Source: Acinetobacter dispersus
GTDB taxonomy: Bacteria > Pseudomonadota > Gammaproteobacteria > Pseudomonadales > Moraxellaceae
Reading direction: 5' to 3'
Assembly (NCBI RefSeq): GCF_009884975.1
Contig: NZ_CP041970.1
Location: 806,001 to 870,000 of the forward strand
DNA: 64,000 nucleotides
Below are positions 36,925 to 45,773 of the stretch, in pieces. Every line of letters begins with the position of its first letter. Positions within the stretch are counted from its first letter, which is position 1. The position numbers and the translations under genes were made by a program. The notes below the pieces were generated by a model. That model was not told where the DNA came from, did not search any database, and worked only from the letters and a program-made list of their open reading frames with translations.

Positions 36925-38049
36925 ATGAATGAATATACAAAAAGAGTTTTAATACTTTTATCCATAATAATAGGTGGATTTATTTTTGATGGACTTATTA
37001 CTGCTATAAGTCGCCTCAATGTCTATTCTCAGGATAATTATATTGTAAATATAGGCTATATTGGTAGTTACTTATCAGGTGTTACATCTCTGGTCATAGT
37101 TGTACTTACAATTTTAGCTGTTAAATACTCATATAATGCATATAAGGAGGAGGTAAGGAGAGTCAAACAACAGAGATTAGAGGATAGATTTTACCACTTG
37201 CTAACAATGCATAGAGATAATGTAGAAGGAATGATTATCGATTTAAAAGTTGGAAGGTTGGAAAGCTCTAAAGTTATTTTAAATATTTTTAGAGAATTGG
37301 AGGTAATTATTAAAATTTTAAATATTAAAGAAATATGTGAAAAATATAAATCAGTAGCAAATTTTAAGATACAAGGTGTCTCTGCACGTGATGAGGAATT
37401 GTTTAATACAATTAAAGAAATGGGAGGGGTGGTATATAATGAAAAAAATGGTGAAAATTTTGATAAAAAATTAATAAATGTAAAAGTAGCTTTTTTAATA
37501 ATGTTTTTAGGTTGTGGGGAAAGGTCAAGCAAGATAGTAAGAAATTACTTATTGCAGTTTGAAGATTATTTTAATGTGAATGAAATAATTAAATTGTTTT
37601 CAAATAATGATTTTAGAAATAAAGTTCAAAAAAGTTATAATTTTAAATATAAGTTATTTGGCGGACATCAGTCTAGATTGGGACATTATTTTAGAAATAT
37701 GTTTCATATTGTGAAATTTATAGATTCAGATGAGGGGCTATCTTTTGAGCAGAAAAACTCCTATGTTAAAAACTTTAGAGTGCAATTAAATACATTTGAA
37801 CAAGTATTATTGCTTGTGAATGCTGTTAGTATTTTTGGTGAAGACTGGCAGAAGTATATTGTTAAATATAAATTGGTGAAAAACATCCCAAAAGACTTTT
37901 TTAGAAAAGATCTTTGGTTTGATATGGAGTGTGAAATTAAAAAAATGGCTGAAGCTAATGAAAAATTAATAAGAAATGAATATAAATTAACGGTCGTTAA
38001 TTTTGTGAGTGATTATTTTGAGTTTAGTACGCATAAGTTAAGGGGGTGA
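36925..38049 (+). CDS. Putative phage abortive infection protein, membrane-anchored
   Basis: 374 residues. Two N-terminal membrane segments (about 8-27 and 45-68) are followed by a cytosolic helical domain. The segments DRFYHLLTMHRDNV (88-100) and LGHYFRNMFHIVKFID (252-267), then FRVQLNTFEQVLLL, recall the putative phage abortive infection family (Pfam putAbiiPhage). The coding DNA is much richer in A+T than its neighbours and uses AGA/AGG for arginine where neighbours use CGT/CGC, a sign of transfer. It sits alone between a SUMF1-like lipoprotein and a small native-looking gene. Function in defence is inferred, not shown. Confidence 0.65.
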   Translation: MNEYTKRVLILLSIIIGGFIFDGLITAISRLNVYSQDNYIVNIGYIGSYLSGVTSLVIVVLTILAVKYSYNAYKEEVRRVKQQRLEDRFYHLLTMHRDNVEGMIIDLKVGRLESSKVILNIFRELEVIIKILNIKEICEKYKSVANFKIQGVSARDEELFNTIKEMGGVVYNEKNGENFDKKLINVKVAFLIMFLGCGERSSKIVRNYLLQFEDYFNVNEIIKLFSNNDFRNKVQKSYNFKYKLFGGHQSRLGHYFRNMFHIVKFIDSDEGLSFEQKNSYVKNFRVQLNTFEQVLLLVNAVSIFGEDWQKYIVKYKLVKNIPKDFFRKDLWFDMECEIKKMAEANEKLIRNEYKLTVVNFVSDYFEFSTHKLRG

Positions 38050-38117
38050 TGTACTACACTTAAATTAATTAATGTATAAATCTATATAGTAACTATTTAA
38101 AAAGTTGATTCAATTCA

Positions 38118-38339
38118 ATGGCAAAACAATCCCGCTTCTTATGTATCGGTGGATTTCTTAACGGTTCAGCTGTGAAAGATCAAGGTGACAGTTTTATCTG
38201 TATTGAAAATGGCAAACAAGTCAGCTACCACAAAAAGGAAATTTTCCACCAAGACTCGTGGCATCAAGATTACTACGTCTGCGAAACGACAACAGAGCAA
38301 CAAGCACGAAATTGGGTTTATGACATTAAGCCTGATTAG
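38118..38339 (+). CDS. Small protein of unknown function
   Basis: 73 residues, no signal peptide or membrane segment. Notable residues are a central KQVSYHKKEIFHQDSWHQDYY stretch rich in His, Tyr and Trp. Codon use is like the surrounding chromosome and unlike the A+T-rich gene just upstream. A strong terminator follows. No family recognised. Confidence 0.7.
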   Translation: MAKQSRFLCIGGFLNGSAVKDQGDSFICIENGKQVSYHKKEIFHQDSWHQDYYVCETTTEQQARNWVYDIKPD

Positions 38340-38381
38340 TAAAATAATATCATTTTAGTATTTATTTCAAATATGTATATG

Positions 38382-38410
38382 AAAAAAGCCCCTTTGAAAG
38401 GGGCTTTTTT
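38382..38410. terminator. Bidirectional Rho-independent terminator
   Basis: AAAAAAGCCCC (38382-38392), loop TTTGAAA, GGGGCTTTTTT (38400-38410): perfect 11-bp stem between convergent genes. Confidence 0.92.
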
Positions 38411-38423
38411 TAACTAACCAATC

Positions 38424-39881
38424 CTACCAATAACCTAACACTTTCCACCAAAGCCCGCCAATCACCACAAAGATAATGATATTAACGACACTCATGACAA
38501 AGCCAGCTTTCCACCATTCACCCAGTGAGGTGTAACCTGAACCGAACACCACAGGCGATGTACCTGTTGCATAATGGGTTAAGGTCATCATGATGCTAGA
38601 AGCCGCCGCCATCATTAAGGCAAACAACATCGGTGGCGCACCCAACGCTAGTCCAGCTGTATAAAAGGCTGCAAACATGGCAGTGATATGTGCGGTGGTA
38701 CTGGCGAACATATAGTGTGCATACAGATAAGCAAGCATTAATAGTAAACAGGCAGGCATCCAGCTGAGACCTAAATGACCAATCCCTGTTTCTAGCACAC
38801 CTGAGAACCACGTGATTAAACCGAGTTTATTTAAATAAGTCGCCATCATCACCAAAGCAGCAAACCAAGTGATGGTATCCCATGCGCTTTTTTGTGTCAG
38901 GATATCTTCCCAAGTCAATACACCAGTAATTAACAGTAAGCCCAAACCAATAAAGGCTGTCGTGGTGGGGTCAACCGCCCAAGCTGAACCGAAGATCATG
39001 GCAGGGATACCTGCCCATAACAGCAGTAAAATACCAAATACGCCAAGCATAATGATTTCATTTTTGCTGACAGGCCCCATTTCTTTTAACTTGGTTTTGG
39101 CAAACTGAGCTGCATTTGGGGTTTCCTTGACTTCAGGTGGATACATCCAGTACACAATCAGCGGCATGATGATCAAGGCAATTAAACCAGGTAATAACAT
39201 TGCTAGTGCCCAAGTACTCCAACTCAATGAAATTTCACTATTGGTTGCTTTTGCTACCAGATCAACCACCAAAGGGTTAGGGGCGGTTGCAGTAATAAAC
39301 ATGGCAGAAGTAATCGGGTTGGCTTGGTAGTTCACCAAAGCTAAGTATTTCCCCATACGACCTTCGGTGCCTTTGGCAGGGTCAGAGTCATAACTGGTGG
39401 AAATTGCACGTACAATCGGGTGAATAATCCCACCACCACGTGCGGTATTACTTGGGGTAACAGGTGCAAGAATCAGTTCAGACAGCACCATGCTATAACC
39501 GATACCAATGGTTTTCTTGCCCCAAACCGCGATAAATAAATAGCCTAAGCGTGCACCGAGTCCAGTTTTTTGTAAACCTTTAGAAATCATAATCGAAATA
39601 CCAATCAACCAGATCAGCGGGTTGGCAAAACTGCTGAGCGCATCTTGAATGGCACCACTTGGACTGTCATTGGTAACACCTGTTACGGCGACCAAAGTAA
39701 TCGCAATAATCGCAATTGCACCAATCGGCATGGCTTTACCAATAATGGCAGCAATCACACCGACAAACATCGCAAGTAAATGCCATGCATCAGGATCAAC
39801 GCCAGCAGGTACAGGAATCACGAACCAGATAATCAATGCAATAAATAAAGAGATCAGCGTCGGGAGAGCTTTGAATCCCAT
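38424..39881 (-). CDS. DASS-family anion (dicarboxylate/citrate) transporter
   Basis: 485 residues with about 12-14 membrane segments. Signature loops are PVTPSNTARGGGIIHPI (about residue 148) and FASTTAHITAMFAAF in the second half, plus NYQANPITSAMFITATAPN, typical of the CitT/DASS group that imports or exchanges di- and tricarboxylates. ATG 39881 is preceded by AGGGGAA; an ATG seven codons upstream is less well supported. The substrate is not predictable. Confidence 0.9.
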   Translation of the reverse strand: MGFKALPTLISLFIALIIWFVIPVPAGVDPDAWHLLAMFVGVIAAIIGKAMPIGAIAIIAITLVAVTGVTNDSPSGAIQDALSSFANPLIWLIGISIMISKGLQKTGLGARLGYLFIAVWGKKTIGIGYSMVLSELILAPVTPSNTARGGGIIHPIVRAISTSYDSDPAKGTEGRMGKYLALVNYQANPITSAMFITATAPNPLVVDLVAKATNSEISLSWSTWALAMLLPGLIALIIMPLIVYWMYPPEVKETPNAAQFAKTKLKEMGPVSKNEIIMLGVFGILLLLWAGIPAMIFGSAWAVDPTTTAFIGLGLLLITGVLTWEDILTQKSAWDTITWFAALVMMATYLNKLGLITWFSGVLETGIGHLGLSWMPACLLLMLAYLYAHYMFASTTAHITAMFAAFYTAGLALGAPPMLFALMMAAASSIMMTLTHYATGTSPVVFGSGYTSLGEWWKAGFVMSVVNIIIFVVIGGLWWKVLGYW

Positions 39882-40151
39882 GTAAATTCCCCTTGTTGTC
39901 ACGGGTTTAATAAAATTTATAGTTCTTTATGAATGAATCGTTAAAGAAAATAACCACTAAGCTTTTATTATCGTTGAAGCGAGCGTCAAACTGCAAAGAA
40001 AGTTTTGTTGAAACAGCGTTATATAGGGCAATGAGTTGGCGAATGATTTTGTTTAATTCGAGAAAAATAGGGTATTCACTTAAAATCTCTTATTAAATAT
40101 GAAAGCATCATGCTACATTTTCAGCTTGCTTGATCAAACAATAAGTATGGT

Positions 40152-41135
40152 ATGACTCAATTTTCATGGCAGCAATTAAGACGCTTTGTTTATGACAATC
40201 TGCACAATGATGACTATAAAAGTACGGTCAGCACCTGCGTAAACTATCTATTGATTGCCTTGATTATTGGCAACGTTGCTGCGGTTCTGTTGGAGTCTGT
40301 CAACGAATTTTATCAACTGTATCAGCCTTATTTCGATATCTTTGAAAATCTCTCGATCATGATTTTTAGTGGGGAATATCTGCTCAGGCTCTGGAGTATT
40401 GTTGAGGAAGAACCACAAGAGGCTGCGTGGAAACAGCGGATTCACTGGATGAAAAGTGGTGGGGCAATTATCGACTTATTGGCGATTTTGCCAGCTTATC
40501 TCAATTTCATTGTTCCGATCGATTTACGTTTCTTGCGGGTCTTACGTTTGGTTCGCTTACTCAAGTTAACCCGTTATTTTGTTTCCCTGCAAATTTTATT
40601 GCGTGTCATTCAACGCGAGAAAGGCTCATTCCAAGCGGTCATTTTTATCTTGGTCATTATGATCGTGATGACCGCATCAGCGATTTATGTGGTTGAGAAT
40701 AAAGCTCAGCCTGAAGCGTTTAGTTCAATACCACAATCGATGTGGTGGGCAGTGGTCACCTTAACCACGGTTGGTTATGGCGATGTGACCCCTGTAACAA
40801 ACTTGGGGCGGATACTTGGTGCATTTATTACCATTCTTGGTGTCGGTATTGCCGCTTTACCAGCGGGTATTTTAGCTTCTGGTCTTGCCAATGAACTAAA
40901 TATGCGTAATCAGCGATTGGAACAGGAGTTTAGAGAAGTATTACAGGCCAAAGGTTTGGACCTACTGCATGATCAAGTGGAAATTGAACGAATTCGTAAA
41001 AAGGTCGGTTTACCCAAAGAGCAGACCCATGAAATTATTATGCAACTGGTCAGGGAAAAGCTGCTTGAAGATCAGGAGCAGGAAAAGAAGCAGTACCGTT
41101 TTTGTCCGCATTGCGGTGAAAAGCTTTCAGAATAA
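40152..41135 (+). CDS. Voltage-gated-like potassium channel
   Basis: 327 residues. Six membrane segments: a voltage-sensor-like part with regularly spaced arginines in RFLRVLRLVRLLKLTR (126-141), and a pore with selectivity filter TVGYGD (206-211). After the last helix comes a cytosolic helical region, and the C-terminus carries a CPHCG motif that looks like half of a zinc ribbon. It should pass K+ across the inner membrane. The gene is alone. Confidence 0.92.
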   Translation: MTQFSWQQLRRFVYDNLHNDDYKSTVSTCVNYLLIALIIGNVAAVLLESVNEFYQLYQPYFDIFENLSIMIFSGEYLLRLWSIVEEEPQEAAWKQRIHWMKSGGAIIDLLAILPAYLNFIVPIDLRFLRVLRLVRLLKLTRYFVSLQILLRVIQREKGSFQAVIFILVIMIVMTASAIYVVENKAQPEAFSSIPQSMWWAVVTLTTVGYGDVTPVTNLGRILGAFITILGVGIAALPAGILASGLANELNMRNQRLEQEFREVLQAKGLDLLHDQVEIERIRKKVGLPKEQTHEIIMQLVREKLLEDQEQEKKQYRFCPHCGEKLSE

Positions 41136-41334
41136 TTTGAAATTTATTATAAAAATGTAGCCTAAGGCTTAAGCATAATTTCGCCTTGCTTAGTTATTTA
41201 TCCTCATTAGACGACACTCAATTTGGCTCTAAAGCTCGGTAACACTGAGACTTAGAGCTTTTCTATTAAAAATTAAAAGTCCACTTCATTAAGTTGTGCT
41301 TCACATAAGCAGTCTTTCATTTAAAAAAGTTAAC

Positions 41335-41353
41335 AATAATCTTTATCATTTGT
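41335..41353 (+). promoter_or_regulatory. Putative Fur box ahead of the iron-siderophore importer operon
   Basis: AATAATCTTTATCATTTGT matches 12 of 19 positions of the Fur consensus GATAATGATAATCATTATC, including AATAAT and ATCATT core parts. It lies about 75 bases upstream of the first permease gene. Position and downstream genes make iron-Fur control likely. Confidence 0.55.
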
Positions 41354-41427
41354 GATAGTTTCTTGTTTAATGTTTTGTAATTTTTAAGCTTATTTTAAGT
41401 TTACGCAACTGATGAAGTTCTCCCAAC

Positions 41428-42384
41428 ATGATTAAGCGGCGTTATCTAATTTTATTATTGCTTCCACTGGCATTTATTTCTTTATTTGTCGGTGTAGGAG
41501 ACATGAGTCTTGATGGTTTGTGGGCAGGCAATCCACAGGACTGGCAATTGTTCTGGACCAGCCGTTTACCACGTCTCATGGCAATTATTGTGGCAGGTGC
41601 GGGCCTGAGTGTCTGTGGCTTGATTATGCAATCACTTAGCCGCAATCGTTTTGTTTCCCCAACCACAGCAGGTTTGTATGACTGTGCACGTTTAGGCGTA
41701 CTGGTTTCGATTATCTTGCTGCCGAGTGCTTCAATCTTTGTGAAAACTGGTTTTGCCATAACTGTGACACTGATCGGGGCAATGGCCTTTATGAGCATTT
41801 TGGCGACCCTCAAGCATCGAGATACCGTCTTTGTTCCGCTGGTGGGGATGATTTTCGGCAGTATTATTTCAGCCTTTACCACTTTTATTGCCTTGCAAAT
41901 GGATCTATTGCAGAACTTGGCAGGGTGGTTGCAAGGAGACTTTTCGACCATTTTAAATGGCCAATATGAGCTGATCTATCTCAGTGTTCCTGTCTTGATT
42001 CTGATCTATATCTTTGCCAATCGTTTTGTCTTGGCAGGCTTGGGACAGGATTTTGCCACCAATCTTGGACTGAATTATAAACAGACCTTATTTCTTGGCT
42101 TGTTATTGGTCTCGGTGATTACTGGTGTGGTGATTGTGACCGTTGGCGCGATTCCTTTTCTTGGCCTGATCGTACCGAATTTGGTTAGCTTATATCTAGG
42201 TGACAATATCCGTCGAACCTTATCACATACTGCATTACTTGGCGCTTTGTTGGTTCTACTCTGTGATGTATTTGGCCGAGTGGTGATTTATCCCTATGAG
42301 GTGTCGGTGAGTCTAATTATGGGTGTGGTGGGAAGTGTAATTTTCCTGTGGTTATTACTCAGGAGATATCGTTATGCCACATAA
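41428..42384 (+). CDS. Iron-siderophore ABC transporter permease, FatD/BauD-like
   Basis: 318 residues with about nine membrane segments, FecCD family. Family features include RLPRLMAIIVAGAGLSVCGL and VGAIPFLGLIVPNLV. First gene of a four-gene operon in the order permease-permease-ATPase-binding protein, the same order as bauDCEB of the acinetobactin system. The next gene overlaps it by 11 bases. Confidence 0.9.
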   Translation: MIKRRYLILLLLPLAFISLFVGVGDMSLDGLWAGNPQDWQLFWTSRLPRLMAIIVAGAGLSVCGLIMQSLSRNRFVSPTTAGLYDCARLGVLVSIILLPSASIFVKTGFAITVTLIGAMAFMSILATLKHRDTVFVPLVGMIFGSIISAFTTFIALQMDLLQNLAGWLQGDFSTILNGQYELIYLSVPVLILIYIFANRFVLAGLGQDFATNLGLNYKQTLFLGLLLVSVITGVVIVTVGAIPFLGLIVPNLVSLYLGDNIRRTLSHTALLGALLVLLCDVFGRVVIYPYEVSVSLIMGVVGSVIFLWLLLRRYRYAT

Positions 42385-43330
42385 AACCAAGCTCATTGTT
42401 TTAACCTTTTTAGTCATCCTCAGCATTGCTTTGTATTTGGGCTGGAATTTGGGTGTAGCTTGGCAATATGCACTCGGTCTACGCTTGAAAACTGTTGCTG
42501 CGATCATCGTCGCAGGCGTTGCTGTAGGTGTGTCGACCTTGGTCTTCCATACCATTGTCAATAATCGGGTCGTGACACCACAAGCTTTAGGGCTAGATAA
42601 ATTATATGAATTGTCTAAGACGGCAATTATTTACTTCTTTGGTGCCACGACCTTATTGTCACTTAACTTTGTGACAGACTATCTGATTAGTCTGCTGCTC
42701 ATGGTGACTTTTGCCTTACTGCTGTATCGGTTTATTTTCCAAAAAGTTGCGCAGCAAAATATTTACTTCCTGCTGTTAGTGGGGCTGATCTGCTCAACCT
42801 TATTTGACAACATGACCACCTTCTTTCAGGTCTTACTTGATCCTGATGAATTTCAAATCGCAGCCTATGCAGGTTTTGCCAGTTTTAATGTGGTGAAAAT
42901 GGAAACGGTGGGACTGTCTTTACTGACTATTGTGCCGATTCTGTTTTACAGCTTAAAGCACTATCACAAGTTGGATGTGATGGCGTTGGGACGCGATCAT
43001 GCTCTGAATTTGGGTCTGGATTATGACAAGACTAGCCGCTTGCTATTGATTCTGGTGGTATTGGCACTCGCTTCTGCGACAGCCTTGGCAGGCCCGATGA
43101 TGTTCCTTGGTTTACTGGTTCTCAACATTACCCTTGAGCTGTTCAAGACCCATCAACATCACATCTTATTACTCGGCATTATTTTGGTCAGCATCCTGTG
43201 TCTGATGATTGGGCAATTCATCGTATTACATCTATTGAATCTTAAAACCACGCTCAGTGTGATCATTAATTTTGTCGGTGGAATTTATTTCTTCTGGATA
43301 TTACTGAAGGAAAATAAAAAATGGCAATAG
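42374..43330 (+). CDS. Iron-siderophore ABC transporter permease, FatC/BauC-like
   Basis: 318 residues, FecCD family, partner of the preceding permease. Features: LRLKTVAAIIVAGVAVGVST, TPQALGLDKLYEL and GPMMFLGLLVLN. GGAG stands before the ATG inside the end of the upstream gene, and its own 3' end overlaps the ATPase gene by 10 bases, so all three are translationally coupled. Confidence 0.9.
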   Translation: MPHKTKLIVLTFLVILSIALYLGWNLGVAWQYALGLRLKTVAAIIVAGVAVGVSTLVFHTIVNNRVVTPQALGLDKLYELSKTAIIYFFGATTLLSLNFVTDYLISLLLMVTFALLLYRFIFQKVAQQNIYFLLLVGLICSTLFDNMTTFFQVLLDPDEFQIAAYAGFASFNVVKMETVGLSLLTIVPILFYSLKHYHKLDVMALGRDHALNLGLDYDKTSRLLLILVVLALASATALAGPMMFLGLLVLNITLELFKTHQHHILLLGIILVSILCLMIGQFIVLHLLNLKTTLSVIINFVGGIYFFWILLKENKKWQ

Positions 43331-44085
43331 AGCTAAAGAATTTAAGCAAAAGCTATCAGCAACAGCAGGTGGTACAAGAGCTTTCACTCAGTATTGCCAA
43401 GGGTCAGTTTACGGCTTTTATTGGCCCGAATGGTGCGGGTAAAAGTACCGTGCTTTCGATCATGAGTCGTTTAATTGAGGCTGATCAAGGTCAAGTGTTG
43501 CTGGATGGACAGGATCTACGCCAAATGAAAAGTGCCGAGATTGCAAAAAAACTGGCCATCTTAAAACAGTCCAACCATACCGAGTTACGACTGAGTATTG
43601 AGGATTTAGTGGCATTTGGTCGCTTCCCATATTCACAAGGACGCTTGACCGCAGAAGATCGTGAGGTGATTGACCGTTCCATTGCCTATATGGATTTAGA
43701 GGCATTACGCCATCGTCAAATTAGTGAATTATCGGGTGGCCAGCGTCAACGTGCTTATATCGCCATGATTCTGGCACAAGACACTGATTATATCTTGCTG
43801 GATGAGCCCTTAAATAATCTAGACATGAAACACTCTTCGCAGATTATGAAGGTGTTAAAAGACTTAGCTGAGAATCACGGTAAGTCGATCATTGTGGTGA
43901 TTCATGACATCAATTTTGCCTCAGTTTATGCCGACCACATCATTGCCATGAAAGAGGGGCAACTGGTCTATCAAGGACATCCACAACAGATGATGGATGA
44001 ACGCATTCTCAACGATATTTTTGATTTTCATATCCCGATTCAACAGGTTCAACAGCACAAATTAGGTTTGTATTTTATTAGTTAG
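43321..44085 (+). CDS. Iron-siderophore ABC transporter ATPase, BauE-like
   Basis: 254 residues, FepC/FecE type. Walker A GPNGAGKST (about 38-46), signature ELSGGQRQRAYIAM, Walker B YILLDEPLNNLDMKH and switch histidine VVIHDINFAS. It powers the two permeases encoded upstream. GAAGGA precedes its ATG. The binding-protein gene starts nine bases after it ends. Confidence 0.93.
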   Translation: MAIELKNLSKSYQQQQVVQELSLSIAKGQFTAFIGPNGAGKSTVLSIMSRLIEADQGQVLLDGQDLRQMKSAEIAKKLAILKQSNHTELRLSIEDLVAFGRFPYSQGRLTAEDREVIDRSIAYMDLEALRHRQISELSGGQRQRAYIAMILAQDTDYILLDEPLNNLDMKHSSQIMKVLKDLAENHGKSIIVVIHDINFASVYADHIIAMKEGQLVYQGHPQQMMDERILNDIFDFHIPIQQVQQHKLGLYFIS

Positions 44086-44094
44086 GAGTTCGTT

Positions 44095-45048
44095 ATGCTT
44101 TTCAAAAAAACATTGCCAGTCATGATGCTGAGTGTGGTCTTGGCTGCATGTAGTAATTCCGAAGCACCTTCGGCAAAACAGGATGCAAATGCTGCTGCGA
44201 CACAGGATAGTTTGAGCTTTAACAGCAAGGCTGGTCAGATCACGGTTCCTGCAAACTTGTCTCGTATTGCAGTACTGGATACCAATGCCCTGAATACCAT
44301 TCATGCTTTGGGTGCGAGTGATAAAGTGGTTGCTTTGCCAAAAGGCACACCATTACCGAAAGTGTTGCAAGATTTTAATGAGGGTAAATATCTAGATGTA
44401 GGTACAGTTAAAGAGCCGAATCTGGAAAAAATTGCGGCTAGTCAGCCTGAGCTGATCTTGATGAGTGGACGCATGGAAAATTTACTTGATCCAATCAAAC
44501 AGATTGCGCCAACTTATTTTGTCGATGTGGACTATAACGATCAGTTTAATTCCTTTAAACAGCAAACCCTGAATATTGCAGAGATGGTTGGAAAAAAACA
44601 GGATGCTGAGCAGCAGTTGCAAACTCTAGAAAAAGACATTAACGCATTAAAAGCCAAAACCAAAGGTAAAACAGCATTAGTAATTTTGGTGAATAACAGC
44701 AAAATTGCAGCGTACGGCCCAGGCTCACGTTTCGGTAATATTCATGACTTATATGGTTTTACCCCTGCAGATCCTTCAATCAAAGTGGGCTTGCACGGCA
44801 TGGCTATCTCGCATGAATTTATCGCTCAGAAAAATCCAGACTATCTGTTTGTGATCGACCGTGGCGCAGCGATTACTGAAAATCAGCAAGGAGCAAAACA
44901 GGTCTTGAATAATAAGATTATCAATCAGACCAAAGCAGCGCAAAATGGCAATATTGTTTATCTAGATTCAAGTAACTGGTATTTAATGAACAATGGACTG
45001 GATGGCATGAAGGCGATGCTGAAAGAAGTGACAGATGCTGTGAAATAA
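44095..45048 (+). CDS. Siderophore-binding lipoprotein, CeuE/FatB/BauB-like
   Basis: 317 residues. Lipobox LAAC (cysteine about 19) anchors it in the membrane. The type III periplasmic-binding fold is evident from RIAVLDTNALNTIHALGA, DVGTVKEPNLEKIAASQPEL and ALVILVNNSKIAAYGPGSR. It captures a ferric, probably catecholate-type siderophore and delivers it to the permeases. In A. baumannii the receptor gene bauA follows this position; here no TonB receptor gene follows, so the outer-membrane receptor must be elsewhere. Confidence 0.92.
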   Translation: MLFKKTLPVMMLSVVLAACSNSEAPSAKQDANAAATQDSLSFNSKAGQITVPANLSRIAVLDTNALNTIHALGASDKVVALPKGTPLPKVLQDFNEGKYLDVGTVKEPNLEKIAASQPELILMSGRMENLLDPIKQIAPTYFVDVDYNDQFNSFKQQTLNIAEMVGKKQDAEQQLQTLEKDINALKAKTKGKTALVILVNNSKIAAYGPGSRFGNIHDLYGFTPADPSIKVGLHGMAISHEFIAQKNPDYLFVIDRGAAITENQQGAKQVLNNKIINQTKAAQNGNIVYLDSSNWYLMNNGLDGMKAMLKEVTDAVK

Positions 45049-45073
45049 AAACTTAATCTACTAATTTTATAAC

Positions 45074-45104
45074 AAAAACCCGAAGGACTCCCTTTGGGTT
45101 TTTT
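45074..45104 (+). terminator. Rho-independent terminator of the siderophore operon
   Basis: AAAAACCCGAAGG (45074-45086) pairs with CCTTTGGGTTTTT (from 45091) with one G-T pair; six T residues end it. Confidence 0.85.
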
Positions 45105-45141
45105 ATATGATAAAGGAAAATAAACACGACTTTATAACAGC

Positions 45142-45750
45142 ATGCGTATTTCTTTACTGTATTTGGGCACAGCGATTCTAGCCATTTTGCTGCTAATTTC
45201 TGGGATTCAACCTTTCGATCGGACCACGTGGTGGCTTGAAGTAATACCTGTATTGATCGTGGTCCCATTATTATTTGCCACTTATAAAGCTTTTCCGCTC
45301 AGCCCTCTGTTATATGGACTTATTTTCTTACATGCCATTGTGCTGATTGTGGGCGGGGCGTATAGCTATGCACGTGTGCCGTTGGGTTTTGAAATAGCAC
45401 AATGGTTTGGTTTAGAACGTAATCCTTATGACAAAATTGGACATTTTATGCAGGGCTTTGTGCCTGCCATAGCTGCGCGTGAAATCCTGATCCGCAACCA
45501 TATTTTAAGCAAAGGCAAAATGCTCAGTTTCATTGTGATCTGTATTGTATTGGCAATCAGTGCCAGCTATGAATTGATTGAATGGGCGGCAGCATTGTCT
45601 TTGGGGCAAGGGGCAGAAGAATTTTTGGGGACACAAGGGGATGAGTGGGATACACAGTCAGATATGTTTTTTGCCTTGATTGGGTCGATCACAGCCTTAT
45701 TGTTATTCTCTCGATGGCATGATCGACAAATTGCAAAGTTAATGGCGTAA
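45142..45750 (+). CDS. DUF2238 (YjdF-like) inner-membrane protein
   Basis: 202 residues with about six membrane segments. The family pattern is clear: YSYARVPLGFEIAQWFGLER, NPYDKIGHFMQGFVPA, SYELIEWAAAL and TQGDEWDTQSDMF. Conserved acidic and histidine residues near the membrane suggest a metal or small-molecule site, but the function is unknown. It lies after the siderophore operon terminator and probably has its own promoter. Confidence 0.9.
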   Translation: MRISLLYLGTAILAILLLISGIQPFDRTTWWLEVIPVLIVVPLLFATYKAFPLSPLLYGLIFLHAIVLIVGGAYSYARVPLGFEIAQWFGLERNPYDKIGHFMQGFVPAIAAREILIRNHILSKGKMLSFIVICIVLAISASYELIEWAAALSLGQGAEEFLGTQGDEWDTQSDMFFALIGSITALLLFSRWHDRQIAKLMA

Positions 45751-45773
45751 TTTTTAAAGCAACGAATCTACCG

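Noticed and set aside
38118..38339. The small gene after the Abi-like gene as its antitoxin or partner.
   Set aside because: Its codon use and composition match the surrounding chromosome, it is 68 bases from the Abi-like gene, and it ends at a native terminator, so it is probably unrelated.
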